A stretch of 64,000 bases of DNA from DASUGC01 sp035606665 (GTDB lineage: Bacteria; Acidobacteriota; Vicinamibacteria; Vicinamibacterales; SCN-69-37): NCBI GenBank assembly GCA_035606665.1, contig DATNEY010000001.1:57724-121723 (forward strand), read 5' to 3'. Both the position numbers and the translations under genes were made by a program. Below, piece after piece: positions 57,241-64,000 of this stretch (positions are counted from its first letter, which is position 1; each line of letters starts with the position of its first letter). The notes beneath the pieces were generated by a model. That model made no database searches. It was not told where the DNA came from and saw only the letters and a list, made by a program, of their open reading frames with translations.

Positions 57241-60200
57241 TTACCAGTTGAACCGGAAGACCAGCTGACCCGTGCGCCCGGAATTCTGGGTGCCTGTGAG
57301 CTGGAAGGACGAGAGCGTGCTGGCATTGGCGCCGCCGATGTTGGAGACGGACGTGAAGACGGTGTTGTCCAGTGCGTTCAGGAAGTCGAAGCGGAACTGG
57401 AAGGACTTCCTTCCCGAGAACCGGACGTCCTTGACAACGCTGAGGTCCAGGTTCTTGTACATCGGACCAGTCACGACGAGCGTACGGACGCCGCAGTCAC
57501 CGTAGTTGCTCCCCGTGCCGATGGTCTCGATGCAGTCCGGACCGTTGGCCGGCGCGAAGTACCGGCCCGTCGGCGCGCCCTGCGTGTAGCCGTTCAGATC
57601 GCGCGCATATGCCTTCATCGTGTTGTCGATGATGTCCTGCGGCCACATGTACATGATCTTGTCATCCACCTTGCGGAGCTTGAAGGACGAGATCGCTTCC
57701 TGTGGCGTCATCCCGATCACACGCACGTTGCCGAGGTCGGTGAGGCGTCCGGTTTGGACGCGGGTCGTCCCCGAGATCTGCCATCCGCCAATGATGCGAT
57801 CCATCACCGGGCCGACGCCCGATCCCCACCGCTTGCCACCGCCGAACGGCAGTTCGTAGACGAACGTGGCCTTGAACGACTCCGAGACGTCGCCGGGCGA
57901 GCCCGCATCGCGCGCGAGCTTGCGCGGCACGCGGAGCGAATAACGGACCGACTCGTAGGTGCGGCTCACGGCGAAGTTCGCGTCGAACTGCAGGCCAGCC
58001 GAGAGTCGACGGCGGAACTGGACCTGGAACGAGTTGTTCTTCGTGAAGCCGCCGTCGCCGAGGACGTTGGCGCCGCCGAGCGCATCCGGGTTGGCCACCC
58101 AGAAATTGCGGGCCAGTCCGGCTGCGAGTGCGTTCGCGCGCATGGCCGGCGTGCTGTTCAGGCCCGTCGCCGTGCTGCTGGTCGATGTCCCGGCCGCCGT
58201 GTAGACGGCAGGCGTGAACTGCGACAGGTTGTTGTAGAACCCGGCGTTCGACCAGCTCGCGCTGGTGTACTTCGTCGGGTCACCGGCCTGACCGATCGGG
58301 GTGCCGCTGAAGTGCGCGAGGTAGATTGGCAGCGGGTTGGTACCCGTGCCGGCTCCAAAGTAGGCGAACGTGGTGCCGCGCCCTGCCGCGATGTTCGCGT
58401 AGAGGTTGGCCTGTGCGAGCTTGAACTCATTGAGGAAGCCGTTCTCAAGGATGTTCGTCTCGTTCATGTTGTACGTCGTCCAGCCCTCGCGGAACCGCGT
58501 GCCGATGTAGCGGATCTCGACTGCGGACTTCGCACCAATCGCGCGTGACATGCCGGCCGTCCAGGACTCCGCGTACGGCACCTGCAGGTTCGGGTCGAAG
58601 ATGTTCACGCTTCCCGTTACCGTCGTTGGAATCGGATAGATCGGCGAATCCTGCATGCAGGCTGCGCTGATCGCGTTTGGCGCGCAAATCGCCGGGCCAC
58701 CGAGCGCGGCCGCGCCCTGGCGCAGCAAGAGCGGCAGCGTCCCGAGGTTGCCGTTGGTCGAGTTGCGCGTCGCGCCAGTCGTCAGACCGGGGTTCGACGA
58801 CAACTGATCCGTGAACGTCGACATGTCGCGACGCTCGTAGGACCGGGCCCAGCCGCCGGAGAAGGACGTGTCGCCCTGGTTGCCGAGGAGCTTGTGGAGG
58901 AAACCGCTCTCGATATTTGGCGTCCAGTTCACGCCGACCGACGGCGCAACGTTGTTCCCATCCGCGTTGTAGGGGTGCACGCCTTTGCCGAGCGCCTGGT
59001 ACGTCGGGATCTTGCCGTTCGTGGGCGGGTTCGCCATGAACAGGTTGCAGGTCGCCTTCGTGGGCGCGCTCGGATCGCATCCGGGCTTGTTGCCGGAAAT
59101 GCCCCAGATGTCGTCGAGCGTCGCCGTCGAGTACGACCCGTTGGACTCGATCGGCAGCGTGTAGGCGTAGCGCACGCCGACGTTCAGCGACAGGTTCGGT
59201 TTGACCTTCCAGCTGTCCTGGATGAAGCCGGAATACTCCTTCAGTCTGGCTTCCTGGCGGCTCGTCCCGTTGTAGATGTACTTACCGGTGGCGGGATCAA
59301 GCCGGCCCGTGCCGGCGATTGAGTTCACACGACCCGTCAGCACCGCGTACAGGTTCTGCGCGCTCGTTCGTTCGGTCTGCGAGCTGTTCGGGAAATTGGT
59401 GGCCGAGAACATGTTGGTCGCCGGATCACCCGTCGCGACACCGAAACCGATCGTCGGTGCAATTGTCCCGGTCAGCAGCCACACGTCGCCCTGGAAATAC
59501 GTGAAGCCCATCTGGAGACTGTGGGCGCCGCGCAGCCAGTTGAGGCTGTCGTCAAAGAACTTGGTGCTCGCCTCACGTGAGGACGCGCCGCCCGTTGCTC
59601 CGGCGTTCCGGATGCCCGCCGCGCTGATTCCGAGCGAGAAGCCGCCCTGATTGGCCAGCGGACCGCTCCACATCCCGGAGTTGAACCCGGGCGAGAACTG
59701 CGTCGGGCCGCCGCTCTGGCCGTAGCGGGCTTCGTTGACGATGTTGCCGGTAATCGTCGACCGCACGGACGCCTGATACGAAGAGCGATTGGAAATCTGG
59801 GCGCCAGTGATCGGGAACCCCGGGAAGAACGCCTGCCGGGTGTTCGTAGTGTCCGGAGTCGAATTCAGTCGGGTGTGGCTCGTCGAGAAGTTCAACCGGT
59901 GCTTCGACGTCAGGTTGTAGTCGGCGCGCACCGTCGGATACCGCGTGAGCCCGTTCGTGTCCTGCTGGAAACGATAGCGCTGCGCGACGTAGTTTCCAGC
60001 AAGCGGGTTGATCACGCCGCCGTTCTTCGTCGCGTTCTCGATGTCCAGGAGCAACTGGCCAATCAGCGGGTCCGGCGTCGCGGTGTTGCCCGTCGCCGTC
60101 GCCAGGCTGTAGAGATTGACGACGTTCGCACCGCCGGTGCCGTAACGGAAGATGCCCGCACGCGCTTCCGGCGTCAGGAAGTCCGAGTCATCCGATCTGG

Positions 60201-61149
60201 AGCTGGGCGACCGGCTCTCCTCGTAGTTCACGAAGAAGAACATCTTGCCCCGGCCGTCATACAGGCCCGGGAGGTAGACCGGACCGCCCACGCGGAAGCC
60301 CGGCTGATACAGCAACGAGGTGCCTTTCGGCAGGTTGTTCACCTTGTTGAAGTACGTGTTCGTGTTCAGCTTGTCGGACTGGTAGTAGTAGTAGCCGCTG
60401 CCGGTGAACAGGTTGCTGCCCGACCGTGTCGTGAACCGGATCTGGACCGCGCCCTGCGCCGACGCATCCGCGCCGTTGCCGGCCGTGGTCACCGTGACTT
60501 CTTCGACCGCGTCGAGACGCGGGCTGTTGCGCGCGAAGAAGCCGTCCGACGACTTCAGATAATTGTCCTGGACGCTGACGCCGTCGATCGTGATGTTGAT
60601 CGAGCTCTGCGGCAGGCCGTTGACGGACGAATCACGATTGCCGGCCGGCGTGTTCACGCCCGGCAGGAACGTGACGAACTGAAGCGTATCGCGCGACCCC
60701 AGCGGGAGGCTGCCGATCTGCTTGGTGGTGATCGTGTTGGCGGCGGCAGACGACTGCGTCTGCACGATGGACGATCCGCCTTCGACGACGACCTGTTCGG
60801 TGACGCCGCCGACTTCCAGCTTGGCCTGAATGGCGGCTGGTGCACCGGAGATGACGCGCACGCCCTTGAGGACGGCGGTCTTGAAGCCCTGTAACTCTAC
60901 GGTCACCGTGTAACTGCCGACGGCGAGCGCGGGAATCGTGAATGTGCCATTTGCCGCGGTCACGACTGAGGACTTACCGGCCGTGGCTTCGTTGACCGCC
61001 GTAACTGTCGCGCCAGGGATGACGCCGCCACCGGTATCGATGACCACGCCCTGGATTGAGGAAGAAACGCCGCTCTGCGCAAACGCAGGCGCGCTGATAA
61101 GCGTCGCAAACAACGCTATCAGTAGGACCATCGTGCTTCGCTGTTTCAT
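57241..61149 (-). CDS. TonB-dependent receptor, Oar-like, with carboxypeptidase-regulatory N-terminal domain
   Basis: A 1302-residue outer-membrane protein. ATG 61149 follows an aaggag site and begins a signal peptide (MKQRSTMVLLIALFATLISAPAFA). Residues about 28-110 form a carboxypeptidase-regulatory-like domain (SSIQGVVIDTGGGVIPGATVTAVN; TVELQGFKTAVLKGVRV). The plug domain follows at about 115-240 (SLPLGSRDTLQFVTFLPGVN; GVSVQDNYLKSSDGFFARNSPRLDAVEEVTVTT), and then a beta-barrel of about 1050 residues ending GQLVFRFNW with a terminal aromatic residue. Acidobacterial receptors of this size (Oar-like, with an embedded 'TNTYFNKVNNLPKGT' signature) are thought to import polymers or peptides. A terminator closes the gene. 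No TonB box can be identified with confidence. Confidence 0.9.
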   Translation of the reverse strand: MKQRSTMVLLIALFATLISAPAFAQSGVSSSIQGVVIDTGGGVIPGATVTAVNEATAGKSSVVTAANGTFTIPALAVGSYTVTVELQGFKTAVLKGVRVISGAPAAIQAKLEVGGVTEQVVVEGGSSIVQTQSSAAANTITTKQIGSLPLGSRDTLQFVTFLPGVNTPAGNRDSSVNGLPQSSINITIDGVSVQDNYLKSSDGFFARNSPRLDAVEEVTVTTAGNGADASAQGAVQIRFTTRSGSNLFTGSGYYYYQSDKLNTNTYFNKVNNLPKGTSLLYQPGFRVGGPVYLPGLYDGRGKMFFFVNYEESRSPSSRSDDSDFLTPEARAGIFRYGTGGANVVNLYSLATATGNTATPDPLIGQLLLDIENATKNGGVINPLAGNYVAQRYRFQQDTNGLTRYPTVRADYNLTSKHRLNFSTSHTRLNSTPDTTNTRQAFFPGFPITGAQISNRSSYQASVRSTITGNIVNEARYGQSGGPTQFSPGFNSGMWSGPLANQGGFSLGISAAGIRNAGATGGASSREASTKFFDDSLNWLRGAHSLQMGFTYFQGDVWLLTGTIAPTIGFGVATGDPATNMFSATNFPNSSQTERTSAQNLYAVLTGRVNSIAGTGRLDPATGKYIYNGTSRQEARLKEYSGFIQDSWKVKPNLSLNVGVRYAYTLPIESNGSYSTATLDDIWGISGNKPGCDPSAPTKATCNLFMANPPTNGKIPTYQALGKGVHPYNADGNNVAPSVGVNWTPNIESGFLHKLLGNQGDTSFSGGWARSYERRDMSTFTDQLSSNPGLTTGATRNSTNGNLGTLPLLLRQGAAALGGPAICAPNAISAACMQDSPIYPIPTTVTGSVNIFDPNLQVPYAESWTAGMSRAIGAKSAVEIRYIGTRFREGWTTYNMNETNILENGFLNEFKLAQANLYANIAAGRGTTFAYFGAGTGTNPLPIYLAHFSGTPIGQAGDPTKYTSASWSNAGFYNNLSQFTPAVYTAAGTSTSSTATGLNSTPAMRANALAAGLARNFWVANPDALGGANVLGDGGFTKNNSFQVQFRRRLSAGLQFDANFAVSRTYESVRYSLRVPRKLARDAGSPGDVSESFKATFVYELPFGGGKRWGSGVGPVMDRIIGGWQISGTTRVQTGRLTDLGNVRVIGMTPQEAISSFKLRKVDDKIMYMWPQDIIDNTMKAYARDLNGYTQGAPTGRYFAPANGPDCIETIGTGSNYGDCGVRTLVVTGPMYKNLDLSVVKDVRFSGRKSFQFRFDFLNALDNTVFTSVSNIGGANASTLSSFQLTGTQNSGRTGQLVFRFNW

Positions 61150-61324
61150 TTCGACTGTGCTCCTTGATTGATCCATCACTCCGGTCCCGGGCGCGGTCCA
61201 AGCGCCGGTTCCCCCTGGCCCGTAACTCCTGTTCCGGTGCCAGGATGAGCGGTGAAGTGACCAAGGGTAACATCGGAGTAAGCACGGGACAAACCGGCGC
61301 GTAGATCAATAGACTGAAGGCCAC

Positions 61325-62485
61325 ATGCACCTGCCAGACCCGTGGCGCCTCGCTAAACCAGCATCCATTCTCTTCATTACAGGCCTGTTTTTTGGTCTGA
61401 CGGGGTGCGCGGGCTCGGCGCCGGGCGCCGACGCCGGCGCGGGTGCCGGCCGGGCGGGGGGACGCGGGGACGCCGCCGTCCCGGTCACGATAGCCGCGGC
61501 CGTCGAAAAGACCGTCCCCCTCGAAGTCACAACGGTGGGCACCGGCGAGCCGGACACGACGGTTGAGGTCCGCGCTCAGGTCACCGGCCAGCTCACCGCG
61601 GTCCACTTCACCGAGGGCGCGGACGTCGAGCAGGGACAACCGCTCTTCACGCTCGACTCGCGGACCTTCGAGGCGGCCGTCAAGCAGGCCGAAGCCATTC
61701 TGGCGCGAGACACGACCACGGCGCGTAATTTCGAAGCGACGCGCGTCAGGCACGCGGATCTCCTGAAGGGCGGCCTGATGGCACAGGCCGACTACGACCA
61801 GACCGCGACCACCGCCGCGGCCGCCGCCGCGGCTCTGGAGTCCGACAAGGCCCAGCTCGAAAACGCAAAGCTGCAGCTGCAGTACACGAAGATCATGGCG
61901 CCGGTCTCCGGGCGGACGGGCGCGCTGCTCGTGCACACGGGCGCGCTCGTACGCGCCAACGACACCGCGCCGCTCATCGTCATCAACCGGCTGTCGCCGA
62001 TCCGCGTCTCGTTCGCCGTGCCGAGCCAGTACCTGTCGCAGATCCGCGCCGGCCAGTCCAAGGCGCCGCTTCCCGTGCGCGCGCGGCCCCAGGCCGCTCA
62101 GGGCGCGGCTGCGCCGCCCGAGTCCACCGGCGTCGTCACGTTCCTCGACAACGCCGTCGACTCGGCCACCGACACGATTCGCCTCAAGGCCACGTTCGCC
62201 AACGATCGCCGCCAGCTCTGGCCGGGGCAGATCGTCGAGGTCACGCTGCGGCTCGCGGAGGAGGCCAATGCGGTCGTTGTGCCCGCGACCGCCGTGCAGA
62301 ACGGGCAGCAGGGACAGTTCGTGTTCGTCGTGAAGGAAGACAAGACGGTGGCCGTGCGGCCCGTGAAGATCTCGCGGACGCGGGGCGACGACGCCATCGT
62401 GGCGTCGGGTCTAGCCGCCGGCGAGACGGTCGTCACCGATGGACAGCTGCGGCTGCTGCCGGGATCGAAGATCGCGCCAAAGTAG
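61325..62485 (+). CDS. RND efflux periplasmic adaptor (membrane fusion protein)
   Basis: A 386-residue lipoprotein (signal peptide with LTGCAG lipobox at about Cys28) of the AcrA/MexA/MdtA type. The lipoyl-like hairpin is at about 60-180: TTVEVRAQVTGQLTAVHFTEGADVEQGQPLFTLD, then a coiled-coil arm with AEAILARDTTTARNFEATRVRHADLLKGGLMAQADYDQTATT. The second half is a beta-barrel and membrane-proximal domain (IMAPVSGRTGALLVHTGALVRAN; ATFANDRRQLWPGQIVEVTLRL; VVVPATAVQNGQQGQFVFVV). It links the inner-membrane pump to an outer-membrane channel. The RND pump gene begins 32 bases after its stop codon, with a family hairpin between them. Confidence 0.92.
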   Translation: MHLPDPWRLAKPASILFITGLFFGLTGCAGSAPGADAGAGAGRAGGRGDAAVPVTIAAAVEKTVPLEVTTVGTGEPDTTVEVRAQVTGQLTAVHFTEGADVEQGQPLFTLDSRTFEAAVKQAEAILARDTTTARNFEATRVRHADLLKGGLMAQADYDQTATTAAAAAAALESDKAQLENAKLQLQYTKIMAPVSGRTGALLVHTGALVRANDTAPLIVINRLSPIRVSFAVPSQYLSQIRAGQSKAPLPVRARPQAAQGAAAPPESTGVVTFLDNAVDSATDTIRLKATFANDRRQLWPGQIVEVTLRLAEEANAVVVPATAVQNGQQGQFVFVVKEDKTVAVRPVKISRTRGDDAIVASGLAAGETVVTDGQLRLLPGSKIAPK

Positions 62486-62507
62486 TCGGCGGGCTTTAGC
62501 CCGCCGA
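62486..62507. repeat. Palindromic hairpin (family copy 9) within the RND operon
   Basis: Perfect 10-bp stem tcggcgggct / agcccgccga around tt, 10 bases before the RND pump start. The stem is identical to that at 45323-45344. As it lies within an operon it may limit expression of the pump or simply be an inserted repeat. Confidence 0.7.
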
Positions 62508-62516
62508 GGGTTCTTG

Positions 62517-64000
62517 ATGAATTTCTCCACTCTCTTCGTTCGGCGACCCGTTGCGACGACGCTGATCCAGCTCGCGATTGTGATCTTCGGCATCGCGGCG
62601 TATCGCGCGCTGCCGGTGAGCGACCTGCCGCCGATCGACTTCCCGACGATTTCGGTCAACGCGTCGCTGCCGGGCGCCAACCCAGATACGCTCGCCGCCG
62701 CCGTCGCCACGCCGCTCGAGAAGCAGTTTTCGACCATCCCCGGCGTCACGCAGATCACGTCCACGTCGGCGCAGGGCAGCACCTCGATCACGCTCCAGTT
62801 CGACCTCGACCGGAACATCGACGCGGCCGCGCAGGACGTGCAGACCGCGATTTCGCGCAGCCTGCGGCAGCTGCCGGCGAACATGCCGGCACCTCCTTCG
62901 TACAACAAAGTCAATCCGGCCGACCAGCCGGTCTTCTTCCTGGCACTCAGCTCGCAGACGCTGCCGCTTTCGCAGGTGAACGAGTACGCGGAGTCGATCC
63001 TCGCGCAGCGCATCTCGATGGTGTCCGGCGTGGCCCAGGTGCAGGTCTTCGGCGCGCAGCGCTACGCTGTGCGCGTCGACCTCGATCCGCTCCAGCTTGC
63101 CGCGCGCAACATCGGCGTAGATCAGGTCTCGTCCGCCATCCAGCGCGGCAGCGCGAGCCGGCCAACCGGCACGCTCTACGGCGCGAATCAGAACTTCACC
63201 GTCTACGCGGAGAACGGCCAGCTGTACAGCGCCGCCGAGTTCGGCCCGCTGATCGTCGCCTACCAGGGCGGCCGGCCCGTGCATCTGAATGAGATCGCGC
63301 GCGTCTACGACGGCGTCGAGAACGACAAGTCCGCGAGCTGGGTGGTCGACACGCGCTCGATCTACCTGGCGATTCAGCGCCAGCCGGGCACGAACACCGT
63401 GGCCGTCGTCGACGCGGTACGCGCGCTGCTGCCGGAGCTGCGCACGCAGCTGCCGGCATCGGTCAACCTGATCATCCGCAGCGACCGCTCGCAGTCGATT
63501 CGCGAATCGGTGCACGACGTGAAGTTCACGCTCCTCCTCACCGTCGTGCTCGTCGTCCTCGTAATCTTCTTGTTCCTCAGGAACCTGTCGGCGACGTTGA
63601 TTCCGTCGCTGGCGCTTCCGGCGTCGATCGTCGGCACGTTCGGCGCGATGTACCTGCTGAACTACAGCCTCGACAACCTGTCGCTGATGGCGCTGACGCT
63701 CTGCATCGGGTTCGTTGTCGACGACACGATCGTCATGCTCGAGAACATCGGCCGGCACATGGAGATGGGCAAGCCGGCAATGAGGGCGGCGTTCGACGGC
63801 GCCAAAGAAGTTGAATTCACGATCGTCGCGATGACCGCATCGCTGGTCGCCGTGTTCATCCCCGTCCTGTTCATGGGCGGCATCGTCGGCCGCCTGCTGC
63901 AGGAATTCGCCGTCACGATCGGCGTCGCCATTCTCGTATCGTGCTTTGTGTCAATCAGCCTCACGCCGATGCTGTGCAGCCGGTTCCTGAAGACATCGCA
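62517..64000 (+). CDS. RND multidrug efflux pump subunit (MdtB/AcrB-like), 3' end beyond the window
   Basis: The first 494 residues of an RND transporter are visible; the rest is cut by the window edge. ATG 62517 starts MNFSTLFVRRPVATTLIQLAIVIFGIAAYRALPVSDLPPIDFPTI, with the first helix and the LPPIDFPTI stretch typical of MdtB/MdtC-type pumps. The porter domain has SLPGANPDTLAAAVATPLEKQFSTIPGV and QFDLDRNIDAAAQDVQTAI. Transmembrane helices 2-5 follow; GFVVDDTIVMLENI carries the Asp-Asp pair of the proton relay, near residue 410. It would act as a proton-driven trimer exporting drugs or other small molecules. No regulator gene for the operon is in view. Confidence 0.92.
   Translation, partial: MNFSTLFVRRPVATTLIQLAIVIFGIAAYRALPVSDLPPIDFPTISVNASLPGANPDTLAAAVATPLEKQFSTIPGVTQITSTSAQGSTSITLQFDLDRNIDAAAQDVQTAISRSLRQLPANMPAPPSYNKVNPADQPVFFLALSSQTLPLSQVNEYAESILAQRISMVSGVAQVQVFGAQRYAVRVDLDPLQLAARNIGVDQVSSAIQRGSASRPTGTLYGANQNFTVYAENGQLYSAAEFGPLIVAYQGGRPVHLNEIARVYDGVENDKSASWVVDTRSIYLAIQRQPGTNTVAVVDAVRALLPELRTQLPASVNLIIRSDRSQSIRESVHDVKFTLLLTVVLVVLVIFLFLRNLSATLIPSLALPASIVGTFGAMYLLNYSLDNLSLMALTLCIGFVVDDTIVMLENIGRHMEMGKPAMRAAFDGAKEVEFTIVAMTASLVAVFIPVLFMGGIVGRLLQEFAVTIGVAILVSCFVSISLTPMLCSRFLKTS

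Noticed and set aside
59875..60894. A 339-residue plus-strand frame opposite the TonB-dependent receptor
   Set aside because: Val/Arg/Ala-rich antisense shadow; the receptor has signal peptide, plug, barrel and terminator on the minus strand.
62496..63758. A 420-residue minus-strand frame opposite the RND pump
   Set aside because: Asp/Arg/Val-rich shadow of the pump gene, which has the full RND motif set.
1..64000. CRISPR array, prophage, IS element or rRNA
   Set aside because: No regularly spaced short repeats, no transposase, integrase or phage structural genes, and no rRNA sequences were seen; the only regular array is the coding repeat of the autotransporter.

Overview
The window reads as a GC-rich chromosome segment from a member of the Acidobacteriota, most likely class Vicinamibacteria. 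This is inferred from gene content: two PadR regulator / ADOP-type (acidobacterial duplicated orphan permease) ABC permease pairs, a large Oar-like TonB-dependent receptor with a carboxypeptidase-regulatory N-terminal domain, many secreted carboxypeptidase-regulatory-like proteins, and a cytochrome c / copper-monooxygenase-like / TPR fusion. No rRNA is present to confirm the taxon. There is no prophage, CRISPR array or recognisable transposase.

Layout. 1-600: C-terminus of a periplasmic solute-binding protein and a small monooxygenase-fold protein. 785-14766: a 4.5 kb-residue-class giant autotransporter with about fifty Gly-rich passenger repeats, followed by an IalB-like periplasmic protein. 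14858-17935 (minus): secreted and small proteins, including a 27-residue hydrophobic protein and an N-terminally truncated di-haem cytochrome. 18000-22100: a less GC-rich accessory patch holding an unknown secreted protein and an ankyrin protein, flanked by two copies of a tRNA-Ser 3'-end-like sequence; the right copy abuts a truncated gene. 22159-28568: DinB-like protein, metallo-beta-lactamase-fold protein, PQQ-type propeller protein, then PadR and ADOP permease. 28833-28922: tRNA-Ser(GGA), minus strand. 29358-34258: a membrane-anchored DsbA-like oxidoreductase, two related Cys-rich secreted proteins, then two carboxypeptidase-regulatory-like proteins. 34206-41871: M28 peptidase, small secreted proteins, CrcB, YihY/BrkB, and the second PadR-ADOP pair with a clear palindromic operator candidate. 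42004-47577: a DUF5695-like secreted protein, then an ECF sigma factor cluster with a small membrane partner and two PPC-like lipoproteins. 47664-50755: the conserved housekeeping block SRP RNA-dnaX-ybaB-recR. 50757-64000: membrane proteins, OsmC-like protein, TMTC-like TPR membrane protein, the cytochrome/PHM/TPR lipoprotein, the TonB-dependent receptor, and the start of an RND efflux operon cut by the window edge.

How it fits together. Most genes concern the envelope: secreted adhesin-like proteins, periplasmic redox and folding, outer-membrane uptake, and efflux. The most unusual unit is the DsbA-like gene followed directly by two Cys-rich paralogues with even numbers of mature cysteines (10 and 8). 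Intergenic spaces carry a family of short GC-rich hairpins with TTCA/TAAA/CGAA-type loops, one of which lies in frame inside a coding sequence. Several genes have a -10-like hexamer only 4-11 bases before the start codon and no Shine-Dalgarno sequence, suggesting leaderless transcripts.
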